From the NCBI GenBank assembly GCA_028023455.1, contig JAQFVV010012508.1, positions 2,231,877-2,295,876 on the forward strand: a DNA stretch of 64,000 nucleotides, read 5' to 3'. The notes under the pieces are model-generated. The model did no database searches, was not told the DNA's origin, and was given only the letters and a program-made list of their open reading frames with translations. Shown here one piece after another: positions 1 to 11,237 of the stretch (the stretch's first letter is position 1; each line of letters opens with the position of its first letter). A program made the position numbers and the translations under genes. The stretch comes from Epiperipatus broadwayi. Lineage: Eukaryota; Onychophora; Udeonychophora; Euonychophora; Peripatidae.

Positions 1-81
1 GACAAATCAGAATCCATTGGTCAAAGAAATTGGATTAAACTTCCAGCTATCTTAATTCTGTAATGGATTGATAATGGTTGA
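1..81 (+). repeat. 3' end of an RTE-type LINE, degraded
   Basis: Frame 1 reads the C-terminal tail of the RTE reverse transcriptase family that is intact at 62523-63998: the relic has NWIKL and then, after one in-frame stop, WIDNG and a terminal stop at 79-81. The intact copy ends RRRWIKL...QWIDNG and stop. The following gaatatgataatgaag is a decayed version of the GAT-repeat tail. The rest of the element lies off the left edge. Confidence 0.7.
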
Positions 82-2270
82 ATATGATAATGAAGACAAT
101 GGTATTGCAAAGTATTGTATATAGCTTTTGCAGGATGATTCAATAGTCATTTTACTTTAAAAAAATGATTATTTTAAGATATTTCATTCCGTATTCAGGA
201 TGATCAAAAAATGCCTGAATATTTGGGTTTTTTTGTATATGTCACAGAGTCTTAAAGAGGAAAAGCAAAAAATGCTATTCAGAAAAAATATATAACCAAA
301 AAAATGTAAATAAATAAACACACAAAATGAAAAATTAAAATGTGCAAATTTTACAATATCTAAACAGCCATTTTGCCTTTTTTGAGTAATATATGTGATC
401 ACATTTAAACAAATTAAAAATTTGGAATAAATTTTACAAAACATCAATAGTCATTGTCGGCTTTGCTACAGTCTTTTTATTAAGTATCTCTGAGTCAAAT
501 ATATCTATAGTTTATCTCTATTTTATTACTATGAGATTTGTAAACAAAGAATTTGCTTGTGAAATTTTCTTCTCTTTCCTATATGTCAACTGATATCCTA
601 CGCTAATATTACATTTCTCCATCTTAACATGCCTGGACTCCTATGGTTTGGAATTAAATTATCACTGGTTAATATCCCTAATAATGATTTGTGGTCATTA
701 TTATTCATTAAACCCAATCAAAAAAGTATAGTGGTGAAACTTTTTTTTGACCGAACATACTAGTCATTGCCTCTTTATTAATCTATCTATAACGTCTCTT
801 AGCCTTTGAAAGGCTGTCATTGTGGCAGCATTGACCTTTCACCATAGTAATATGGATAAAAATAATTGCTGTCATTCCCTATTCCAAAGCATCTGCCATT
901 ACTATATTTTTAAATTGTTGTTGAAATTAATTAGTAATTTTTTTAATGAGAGCAGCTTTTTGTTTTTCATAAATGCTCCTGCATAGATTTGCAACCAGTC
1001 TCATATGGCTATTTAAGTTAGATAGCTAGATCGGCATATGGTTGCCAGCTGAGTTTGATTTGGTATTTTAAATCTAATGCTTGAATATCTTAGCGCCTCA
1101 CTGAGGAAATCCAAAAGCTAGAATCCCGTCTGGTGATAGGGATATTTTGAAAAGCTTGTTAAGAAATATTGGCACACTCATTATATAACGTTTGTAAGAC
1201 AAGCTTATTAAATTAAATCACATGACATATGTCTTGATTTCTTTGCAATTATAATTATATATATATAATGGTAATAGTAAAATAATATGAATATAATTAG
1301 AATGTTAAACCTTTTCTATTATCTTTATTATTTATGTATCTTCATTAATAAAAGCTAATTTTAAGTGATTAAAATCAAGTGAGAAGGAAATTAAATGACC
1401 CATTAATGCATTTAAAATATTTAGTAAAATATTAATATTTAATTTGTTATATATAAGATATAGCTTAAACTTGAGACAAAGCCATACGAATATTATAGTC
1501 TAAGTAAATTTATGAACAAAGAAAGATATATTTTATCTAAAGAAACATTCTCATAGATTTATAGTGTAATACATATCATATTGACATCTGTTATTATTAG
1601 ACAGCTGCGTGAAAATTGAATATTAGTTATGTCGATATATCTAGCATTGTGAATTAAATATCAGAATGTGTATTAAGAGATACATTGTTTAAGTGATTTT
1701 TTTTTATTGAATATGACATAGATGTTTAACATTAAATGTATAAAAATAAAAATATATAATCACTTCTTATTCATACCATTAGGCTTTGATATTAATACAT
1801 GTGTTGAAATTATTATAATAACCAATAATTTAACTGATAGCAGAGAAAACATTAACTGTTGTCTATTTGTTTGAATATGGTGCTAGAGCTATATGTATTA
1901 TATATCCTATATGTGTTAAAGATAGTGTGAATGCATCTATGAAATACCATGTGAATGTGGAAGACAAGTATTGATGAGACCAGTCATCCCATTGAAAAGC
2001 ACTCGCAAGAACACAAGCTGATGATTAGAAGAGAAAAAACAGATGTGTCTAAGGTAGCAGACAAAAATATTGGATACAGAAGAAAAAATTATAAAGAAGA
2101 AAATTTAAAGAAGCTACTCACATGACAATGGCAAACAATTCCATAAATCAACCTAGTGTGACTATACATAATGTGTGGAAACCACTAATCAACTTTGCTC
2201 TTAGGAAAAAGTGGAGAAATCATGAGGAATCTCATAGATAAATATATGAAATTTCTACTGACTTGTCTTT
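82..2270. other. AT-rich non-coding stretch (3' intron or flank)
   Basis: No open frame here resembles a protein. The stretch is AT-rich with short TA repeats such as 1255-1268. The only structured item is a decayed family A hammerhead core at 1101-1125, listed separately. Confidence 0.5.
1101..1125 (+). ncRNA. Decayed hammerhead-ribozyme core, family A-like
   Basis: The bases read CTCA-CTGAGGA, then AATCCAAAAGCTA, GAATC and CCGTCTGG. Apart from GAATC in place of GAAAC and loss of stem II pairing, this lines up with the family A core CTGATGA, AAGCCACAAGCTA, GAAAC and TAGTCTGG. It is probably an old, inactive copy. Confidence 0.35.
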
Positions 2271-2490
2271 GGCAGGATGGCTCAGTTGGTTAGAGCGTTA
2301 CCTTAAAATTCAATACTTAAGGTCCAGGTTCGATTCCCAGGCTAGTACTGTTACTGCTTAGACCAGCAACACTGAAGAAGAGGGTAGAATAATACCTCTC
2401 AAAACGTTTGTGCATATACTAACCTGTTTGATGTGCTATTACTAACAGTTGACTGTATTTGGAATATGTGAATAAAGTTAAATTTTTCTA
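2271..2490 (+). repeat. tRNA-derived SINE with hammerhead-like body
   Basis: The head, 2275-2342, has a pol III A box (TGGCTCAGTTGG), a long anticodon-like stem (ACCTTAA/TTAAGGT) and a B box (GGTTCGATTCC). The anticodon arm is oversized and no acceptor stem closes, so this is a SINE head rather than a functional tRNA. The body at 2372-2404 reads CTGAAGA, A, GAGG, loop, CCTC, TCAAAAC. That is the hammerhead-like motif of family B with a different but self-complementary stem II. The right end near 2490 is approximate. Confidence 0.6.
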
Positions 2491-4227
2491 AAGACATTCA
2501 ATACTCATATTAGATGATGGAAATAGTGTAATATATAAATACAACTAAAACATCATCATCACAAACCTTCAGGAAAAGCTATATGTGTTTAAGAAAGTGT
2601 AAACATATTATATATCCATCCTTTTTTAAAGTGTTGGGGATTTATTTTAACATGTAATTTTATATTGATATTAAATAGTTATCCTAAAACTGTTTTTTTT
2701 TTTTTAAGAGTCTGTCTGAGTTGTACTCTATACTCGTGGGATTTATGATCATATGGAATAAAATTTCCGATATTGTTTTTACTTTGAGCACAATTTTCAA
2801 AGACGACTATCTTTCTCAGTAATTGATATATTATATCAATGTTCTATAAAATACTAATGAAGCTTCATTTTCATACTAATATAATTGAAATTTTTGTGAA
2901 ATATTATAGTTAAAGGATTTTATCTTTTTTTTTTTAATATTATTTACTTAGTTTGTAATATTTTAATCAGTGAAATAAGCTTTATAAATCATGTGTTCCT
3001 TTTTTACTGTATGTTAACTAATCAATCTTTGAAAATATTTAATGTTTCTAAGAATAATATAAAAAATTGCATACGTACGCTATGTAACTAATTAATATTG
3101 CTTTACATCCCATGATATTTACACATGTAATTAAAGATATAATTACATTCAAATTTGGAACATTTTAATTTATTTAATGATATTCATACTGTATATTAAA
3201 TAATTAATTTTCTTAACCTGATTTCAGTAAATTTAATTTTAAATAGAATTATTTATCTAAATTTGCTAGCTGGTTATTAATCCTTTCATTAACAGAAGAA
3301 AATAATTTATGTATATCATTTAATAAAGATTAAAACATGAAAAATTGTGCAATTAATCACTAAATTTTATGCTGGATTGTTAATGGTTTCGATTATTATT
3401 AATTGTGTCGTTTTATAAATTCTTTTGTTATTTAAAGTAGTCATATCTTATTGAATCAATAACATCTTCATGCATTTATGAATTAATCTAGAAAAAAAAA
3501 ATAAGCCAGTGAAATGAAATTTTAAAAAAACGATCGTATAAATAAAGGTAGTTGTCTATATAAATTATAATGCTTATCAACTTCTGGGAAAAGTGTATTC
3601 ATTAAATTTAATTTGTGTAATATTTACCTTGTGTTGTCATATTCGTATGTTATTGACAAATCAATTACGTAATTATTTCAATAGTATACTCAAGTTTAAA
3701 TGGATTGATTTCTAATAAACATTGTATGTGTGGATTTCAAATAATTTTCATCAATATATAATAAACCTAATTCCACATTCACGTTTTTTTTTGGTGTTGC
3801 TCGATGATATTCATTTAATTTATATTACATTTATGAATTTTAAAGTAAATTTAGAATTGATTTTCTATTATGTTACACTGAAATATTCAGCTATTTATGG
3901 CATGTGATGTTTCAATTACTATATTTAATATTTTCATCACTTCTGGTAATATTTTACAATTTGATGATCTTGTGTATACATATAGACATACATGCATGGG
4001 TCAATGGTTGTTTTAGCAAAAGGGTGCATAATCTTACATCCAGTTTAGTATAGCTTTGCTAACAATTACTGACCATTACAAATGTAAATAAATCTGACTT
4101 TATCTATTGCTACAAATGTGACCTGCCCAGTCGAAAGCAGTGATAGGCTATAATTTAGTTGTAATATTATTAGTCTTTTTTTTATGGTGAACTACTCCTA
4201 TTTGTTGAATTACAAAATAATAAGGAA
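2491..4227. other. AT-rich non-coding stretch
   Basis: Poly-T and poly-A runs and short AT-rich segments. No coding similarity, tRNA boxes or strong inverted repeats were recognised. Confidence 0.45.
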
Positions 4228-4500
4228 AGAAGTAAAGTTTATTGAGTACAATAGCCTCACACTCCCAAATCAAGATGCTTCAGATTGGCCTATATAAGTT
4301 GAAAGTTGGGTTAAAGATAAGATGGCCACTCTTGTCTTTATAAAAGTCGTTATCTTGTGTCGTGGTTTGGGAGATCCCTCTATCAGCAAAATACAGATAT
4401 TGCTTGCCTATTATAAATTTCAAGGTGCTTTTGACACAGGTTAAAGCCGGTCTTAAAAGTATTTACATATATTTCCCGTGTGCTTAATAAATAATTACAA
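4228..4500 (-). repeat. Family E interspersed repeat, diverged copy
   Basis: It shares its arrangement with the copies at 43752-44122 and 44165-44440: a segment like tcacactctcaaatcaaaatgc, then cctatataa, then a motif near gataagatggccactctt, then aatcttgtgt, then ccctct, then gtgcttaataaa. The orientation given is relative to the best-bounded copy at 38711-39016. No coding capacity is visible. Confidence 0.55.
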
Positions 4501-5030
4501 CTTTACAAAATTAAAAATAAATAACTAAAGAATTTGTTAATTCAATAATTGATAGTTCATAAGGAAAATGACAAAATTTCCATCATCGTAAAACTTAGCT
4601 ATAATGATTCTTGATGATCTAAAACCTTATGAATCTTAAGTAATAATTCAGTACTATTTTATGCCAATTATAACGGTCTTTAGAAGCAGCCTTAAAAATC
4701 ATATAGTACTTCTTTGGGATACATATAAACTTGTATAGGTAAAACAATATTCAAACTTCTACTTCAGCATAAAATCGTCTCCAACATCCCCTCATAGAGA
4801 GATAGTGAGGAAAGTATTAACTCAGATTTGACATTTGTTGGATGGTGAAAATTTAAAAATGTATAATTAATTATTCTATAATATTTAAATACAAATATAA
4901 TATATATACTTAAGCTAGATGTAATTAAAATGGATTTGATCCCAGATTTTCAAGCTCCCTTAAGCCACCTACTCCATCTTATACAACTGGTACACATACA
5001 TGTGAAAGAAAAATGATCTCCAATATATGT

Positions 5031-5057
5031 ATTTTGTGTTGAACCAGCACTCATCAA
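5031..5057 (-). ncRNA. Hammerhead ribozyme, family C (mutated)
   Basis: On the minus strand the bases read CCAA-TTGATGA-GTGCTGGTTCAACAC-AAAAT and then a TATTGG stem I strand. The first C of the CUGAUGA core is T and the G of GAAA is A, so this copy is probably inactive. The GTG/CAC stem II is retained. Confidence 0.6.
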
Positions 5058-5768
5058 TTGGTCCAGATTATCATCTCCCATACACACATATAATCAGTGC
5101 ACCATTTTTTAAAATAACAAATCTTCAAACCTTACTGGTCAGGCTTCATTCTTCTCCACTCTCCAATTCTTCAATCATCCATATCATTGAAAATCATATG
5201 ATGGCATTTTCAAAGCCCTTATTTGTCAATTTTATTATCATACCCATTTTGACTGTAATTCATTCTAACCCCTCATATGTGGGACCTAAAGACCATTTAA
5301 ATACCCAGAAGAGGCTTGGGAAAAACACAGGCTGAAGGTGTAATATTGGAATACAAGTGTACCCTTTTCACATGTATGTGGTCATGGGTATTGGTTGTAT
5401 AAGATGGAGTGGATGATTGAAGGCAGTTTGAAAGTCTGGATTCTAATCCCCATTAATTACATCTGTCATATATATATACTTGTACTTAAATATTACAGAT
5501 TCAGCCTGTATTCTCCCTATCTCTCTTCTGTGTATTTAAATGGAATTAAGGTTCTACATCCGAGGAGTAGGTCAACATGAATAGAACAACAAAATTGGAA
5601 AGCAAGAGCTTTGAACATGCCATGATATGATTTTCAATGATACAGATGGCTGAAGATTTAGAGATTGGAGAAGATTGAAGCCTGTTCATTAAAGTTTGAA
5701 GATTTGCTATCTTAATATAAACTGAGCACTAATTGTATATATGTGTGGGAGATGATGATCCACACCAA

Positions 5769-5795
5769 CTGATGAGTGCGAGTTTAGTATGAAAT
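5769..5795 (+). ncRNA. Hammerhead ribozyme, family C
   Basis: The core is CTGATGA, stem II GTGCGAGTTTAGTAT and GAAAT. It is preceded by CCAA and followed by ATGTATATTGG, so stem I (CCAA/UUGG, extended by GAUGAUGAUC/GAGAUC) and a short AU stem III can form. Stem II pairs G-U/A-U in places and is weaker than in the copy at 54623-54649. Confidence 0.7.
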
Positions 5796-6444
5796 ATGTA
5801 TATTGGAGATCATTTATTTTTTTTACATGTAAATAATCATGAAGTGGATGATTGAATGAAGCTTGAATGTCTGGATTCATTTCCTCTTTAATTACCTAAT
5901 TATTCTGTAAAATTTTTAGAAAACGTTTTCAGGCTAAGTTACATAATAGCACAAAGTCCGTAAGTGATGTATTAATTACTTATTATTTAAGCTGATTTGG
6001 GGCATTCATTATTTTTTCCAAATCTAAGCACCAATAATTTTACACAAAGTTTATTTAGTATAAATGTTTTACACATTTTAGTGCTACTATTGCTTGAAGC
6101 ATTATCCTTTTTATTCACTGTTTTAAAATTATATCCCAGAATACTTAACAACTAGTTTAACTTTTGGCAGCCAGACATTATTTTTAATTTCGGTTGTCTA
6201 CTACATGGTGGATTCGCTTATGATAAATGTCAATTATCTTGTATTCCATTCAGCTAAGATTGTACATAAAATCATTTAGCCTATATTAGAACCTTAGATC
6301 GAAAGGGAACTTGTAGATGGATAAAATGAAGGCGTCATTGTTGTGCTCGATTCTTCAACAATTGTAAAAGGTGGGGAATACCAAGAAAAATGTCTATATA
6401 TTCTTATTAATAATAACAATGCTTTTAATTTCATTGGCCGTGTT

Positions 6445-6690
6445 AATTAAACTGAGAGACTGCAATCTTCTCAAGCGCTTATGACTATCAATAGCCACTC
6501 AGATTGTAAACACTGGGACAGAGAATTTCACAAGAAAAGGGTGGTTCCACCCTCTTCTTTACTTGTCTTTCTATATATCCAAGCCAGTCCAAAGTACTTA
6601 GATTTGAAGGCATGAATCTTAGTGTTTATGATCTGATTGGCTGTTGATAGTCATAAGCGCTTGAGAAGATTGCAGTCTCTCAGTTTAATT
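6445..6690. repeat. MITE-like foldback, about 246 bp
   Basis: The terminal inverted arms at 6445-6512 and 6625-6690 match almost base for base, starting AATTAAACTGAGAGACTGCA and containing CTCAAGCGCTTATGACTATC. The middle is non-coding. No convincing target duplication was found, although AATTTCA occurs on both sides. Confidence 0.7.
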
Positions 6691-6775
6691 TCAATACCGT
6701 TTGCGCTTTATAAAATAAATATTGACCATGTTAAGTGTATGTATATATGGAATATCTTATTATGTATACAGAAGC

Positions 6776-7640
6776 GGTGCTGATTTAGAGTGTTCTCACC
6801 ATCATTTTGAAATTCTAAGGACCAACCAATACCACCATCGACATATGCAAGTGACAAATGACATCGAATAATCCATATGGGACTTTTGAAGGTGTCAGTA
6901 GTGTTCTTTTGGACAGTTCTTAGAATTCAAAATGGCAGTGAACGCAATCTAAATACTAAACATTTCTAACTTTGAAAATACAAATGTTTTACAATAATGA
7001 TGCCACAAAGCGTGGAAGTATTCAGGGAAGGGAAATTATGTTTTGATGATACAAAGTATTATCCAAAAGATGCAGAAGTCTGATCAAACCAAGCTTATAA
7101 TTTCCAAATACTAAAAGATTATAACTTCTAAAATACAAATTATATTACAATGTATGCCCATAAGCACATGTTGCAATAATGTAAAATTGATCATATTAAT
7201 CTTATAATTTTAAAAAAGTAAAAGCTTAAACGTTCTTAAATAGGAATTATATTACAATATATGCCCACAACCATATGAAATAAATCATATATGTCCACAA
7301 CGATATGAAATAAAGCATATTCATTTTAGTAGCTTATAATTTCTAAAATACAAATTTAAAATACTTAAATAAAAAAAGGAAAAGAACAAAAAAAATAATG
7401 GACACATGTATTAATTAAAAAATCACATGTTCAATAAACATCATGTGATTTGATCAAGCATAGTTGTATGAAATTTGCCCTTTAATTTTTTAATTATTAA
7501 TGTTAATTGCAACTTTGTAATGAATGGTCATATTATGACCATATGTGGATTATTCGATGTCATTTATCACTTGGATGTGTCAGCAGTGGTTTTGGGTAGT
7601 CTTTAGATTTCAAAATGGCCATGAGCACACTAAATCGGAA
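6776..7640. repeat. Foldback element with about 110-bp inverted arms (family F)
   Basis: The left arm 6776-6885 and right arm 7530-7640 are diverged inverted copies sharing ATGACATCGAATAATCC and CATTTTGAAAT. A direct partial copy of the right arm lies at 6850-6960. The interior 6961-7529 has repeated ATATGCCCA...CATATGAAATAA segments and no coding sequence. It is a non-autonomous element of unknown class. Confidence 0.55.
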
Positions 7641-7699
7641 CCACAAAATCTCTATAAAGGAATTGAAGCTGTAACGAAACAAGCCAACTTTTAATAAGA

Positions 7700-7960
7700 A
7701 AAGGAATTAGACAAGGCTACAAATTACTATCTACTCGTTTGACCCTCATACTAAAAATATATAATGAGGGAAATATAGATGAAATGAAGGCAAATACAGA
7801 TTAAGTATTGGTATAAGGAATATCAACAAATTTATATCTGATGAAGACACTAGAAAATTAAAGAACAGTGTGAAAATAGTATTATGGTTAAATATGAAAA
7901 AGACAAAGATTAAAACATGATCTGATTTCAAAATTGATGATGATGAAGATACTATACCGG
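7700..7960 (+). pseudogene. LINE reverse transcriptase relic (RTE/BovB-like)
   Basis: With frameshifts and stops, the plus strand encodes GIRQG, then IGIRNINKFISDEDTRKL and NMKKTKI. These correspond in order to the RT segments GxRQGxxLSP, the GRNINNLRYADDT active-site block (degraded here to FISDEDT) and the KxNxKKTK block of BovB/RTE-like LINEs. The catalytic ADD is not intact. It is not the same subfamily as the RTE copies further right. Confidence 0.55.
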
Positions 7961-10563
7961 TCAAAACATGTTGATCCATCTAACATGAGCTGGAACTCAC
8001 AAAATGTACTTCAAACCCAGTCTAGCCTGAGATTTAGGTCAGGGACCAACCTGAATTTGAACCCATTCTCTAAGCCTTAGATCAAACACCTAATGAATAA
8101 CATATAATGATGCTACGTGAGAATTCATTTTAAATCTGACCCACTAGCAGAGAGGAGAAGACAATGAGACTCAAAAAACAACATTTAACAAATGGTGTCA
8201 AAAGGTTGCCTTGAGAGAATGGTCGATTAGAAGAATCAAAGCAAAGACTTGCAGGTGGCCTTTTTTTTACTTATAAAAGGTAGTGAAAATGAAGTAAAAG
8301 GGGGACTTTTCTTGCAAATTCAATATCTGATCGTCTTCTTTGACCATTTTCTCTGAGACAACACTCAACTTATTAAGAAGTGTGTATATATTACTTAAGA
8401 TGAACAGCTAAAAACAAATAAAGAGTGTACAGATCTCTCTCAAAAATCAATTGTGGCAAAATTAGTTCACAACAAAAAATTCTGTACTCAATATCATAAT
8501 CTTCGTATTTGGCTTTTAAAAGTTTGTTTAAAAGAAGACACCTAAGGAACAATATTTTATTCATGGCTTAGTTAATAAAAACTTCAAGGAACAATTGGAC
8601 TTTAATATAAAGTAAGTTAAATACTCATCATACTTATTAGTAAAAAAATTTTTTGATTGTGACTCCAGTAAGAATATACATAGGAAAAGAGCATCTACAA
8701 CATTATTTTGTTTGAATTTTTTTTTTCCTAAAAGAAACAAAAAAAATAAAAGAAGTTTAAAGAAATAAAGTTATGAACTAAAATGTGTAACCAAGCATCT
8801 GGATTTGAACCCGGGAAGAAAAGTATTTAAAACATGAAAGTAATCTGCAGGACTACTTTTAAACAGTTTTAATAATCGCGATCGATGTAACTATATCCTG
8901 AATGAAAAGAAATTTTATGTGTGTCTATAATCATTAACGTGAGATAGATATAATGTGTTTTCCAAAGCAATGAACTGAAAAATGGTAATTGGCGTTTATG
9001 GACAATACATACGTGTTTTCTGTCAAATTGGCCTTAACCGTACAAAATATTCAGAAAGAGCTCCGAAAGAATCCAAATCAAAGAGATAATGCGTAATGTT
9101 TTATTGTTTATTTATTTTGCTTTTATTTATAAGTTCATTAGTATGTTTAATAGATATTTAACAGTTATAGGATTTTTTTTTTTTTAAAAAAAAAAAAAGA
9201 ATTGATTTTGACCTATAAGAAACTATTGAAAAAAAAAATGTTAATGGGTAATAATGAGAAAGGGTTTTCTTCGTGATCGGTGAAAATTTTGTCATTTTGC
9301 ATCAAGACTATAATCACCCTGTGTGTATGTGTGAAGCTGTAAATGCTGAGTATTACTGTGGTAGAGTCATCGTGCCACCTCGAATGGATAGAGAGAAGAT
9401 AACTATCTTATAATTTAGTTGCTATGTATGCAGGTATTGGGAGATTGAGGACTTGATCCCAGCTCCACTCGTATTTATTATTTAATTAGGGAATTATTGA
9501 CACAGTTATGGTAAAATGTTTTGCATGCCTATTTAAAGTAAATGTGTAGAGAAAGAGACTAGTTCCTCACATAATACTAGCCTCAGGAAGAAGGCAGTTC
9601 TCTTGCCAATGCTAACATTTGAAGTTTTTAATTGTTTAATTTCCCTTACTGAGACTCTAATGTGTGTGTTGTGAAGTGGTGCGTAGTGCTATAAAATATC
9701 TGGAGGGTTTTTGCAAAATATGATGAAAGTTGCTATGATAGGGTGGGGGTTATAATCAGATTGTGTGTTGATGTGGGAGATGACAGAGAGTTACTTCAAT
9801 TTATAAACTGGCCGATCGGTAGTCAGAGTTTATGGAAAGTAATAAAATTAGACATCGTCAAGCTGTGGCAACATACCAGCCTATCAAAATGCATACATTC
9901 GCTAGAGTGATAACATGATGATCAGAATTACAGGGGGATAGCGGTGAATATTTAGTATGCATGGAAACAAAACTGTGGTTTTATTTTTCAATCAATTATT
10001 TAGAATGGTTAGAAAGTTTGGATACAGCATTATCTTTACATAGGAAATATAAAATAGTATTGCTTGTTGGAATAGTTAAATTTATAATTGTTGTAATGAG
10101 GGGAGGGGGGGCGAGAAATTGAGTAGACTGTTGGGTAAAGTTATAAGATAATTTTATATTTATATTTAAATGCGGAATTCCGTGCGTAAGCGCTTTAACA
10201 TTAAATTGAAATATGGGTTAAAACAGTGATCAAGTTTCTGAAAGTATATATGTATTTTTTTATTATTAGTTAAAGTGAATTTCATATAAAGGAAAGTAAA
10301 TTTTTATTTTACCATGAGTATAATATTTGAGATTGTGGTAATATTATATACATATATGTGTGTGTGATTCTTTCTTGTTTAAGTATAATAAATATTTGTT
10401 ATTGTTATAAATTTATATAAAATGTCTAGAACCTCTGTCCAGTACCTATTTAGAACCTATGTCTAGAACCTTACCACTTTATAAGAGGGCATATTCTATA
10501 TTCTGCCCTAACGAATTTTATAATAATACCAGATCATATTTTAAATTTATGACTTGTCTTATG
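7961..10563. other. AT-rich non-coding stretch with possible decayed SINEs
   Basis: No protein-coding signal. A minus-strand B-box-like sequence lies at 8801-8814 (CCCGGGTTCAAATCC when reversed). A weaker tRNA-like segment lies at about 9380-9470 (GGACTTGATCCC). Both are too decayed to bound as SINEs. Homopolymer runs occur at 9172-9200. Confidence 0.35.
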
Positions 10564-10564
10564 T

Positions 10565-10637
10565 TGATTGATTTCCATGATTGATTTCCATGGTTTACTT
10601 CCATAGTTTACTTCCACGATTGATTCCCATAGTTCAC
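10565..10637 (+). repeat. 13-bp minisatellite, about 5.6 copies
   Basis: The consecutive 13-mers are TGATTGATTTCCA (twice), TGGTTTACTTCCA, TAGTTTACTTCCA, CGATTGATTCCCA and a decayed TAGTTCACCTTTG. The array sits 100 bp before the assembly gap. Confidence 0.8.
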
Positions 10638-10737
10638 CTTTGTAAAATATCAACCAAGACATTTTTTTTCTTATATAGAGGGGGGAACGATCATTTCGTG
10701 TGGATAAGCCTAGCTGTTGAATCGGACTGTTCACTGA

Positions 10738-11237
10738 NNNNNNNNNNNNNNNNNNNNNNNNNNNNNNNNNNNNNNNNNNNNNNNNNNNNNNNNNNNNNNN
10801 NNNNNNNNNNNNNNNNNNNNNNNNNNNNNNNNNNNNNNNNNNNNNNNNNNNNNNNNNNNNNNNNNNNNNNNNNNNNNNNNNNNNNNNNNNNNNNNNNNNN
10901 NNNNNNNNNNNNNNNNNNNNNNNNNNNNNNNNNNNNNNNNNNNNNNNNNNNNNNNNNNNNNNNNNNNNNNNNNNNNNNNNNNNNNNNNNNNNNNNNNNNN
11001 NNNNNNNNNNNNNNNNNNNNNNNNNNNNNNNNNNNNNNNNNNNNNNNNNNNNNNNNNNNNNNNNNNNNNNNNNNNNNNNNNNNNNNNNNNNNNNNNNNNN
11101 NNNNNNNNNNNNNNNNNNNNNNNNNNNNNNNNNNNNNNNNNNNNNNNNNNNNNNNNNNNNNNNNNNNNNNNNNNNNNNNNNNNNNNNNNNNNNNNNNNNN
11201 NNNNNNNNNNNNNNNNNNNNNNNNNNNNNNNNNNNNN
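10738..11237. other. Assembly gap, exactly 500 N
   Basis: Exactly 500 N suggests a gap of nominal rather than measured size. It hides the 5' flank, the first part of the left LTR (about 87 bp by comparison with the right LTR) and any target-site duplication of the LTR element. Confidence 0.95.

Larger units (their letters stand above)
4925..5885. repeat. Family C foldback element with two hammerhead copies
   Basis: The arms at about 4925-5240 and 5590-5885 are inverted copies. They share the ends of the element (caagcttcattcaa-like), the hammerhead, an ATATAATCAGTGC segment, and an outer segment near GAAGATTTGCTATCTT. A further partial plus-strand copy lies at 5365-5460. The structure resembles the head-to-head arrangements known for Penelope-like elements. 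No intact reading frame is present. Confidence 0.6.

Noticed and set aside
2271-2345. A functional tRNA gene
   Set aside because: A and B boxes are good, but the anticodon arm is too long, the acceptor stem does not close, and a repeat body follows directly. A SINE head explains it.
3722-3907. Short open frames in AT-rich sequence, here and near 11679, 12870, 47607, 51615 and 54916
   Set aside because: Low complexity, no conserved motif and no splice context. They are expected by chance in such AT-rich DNA.
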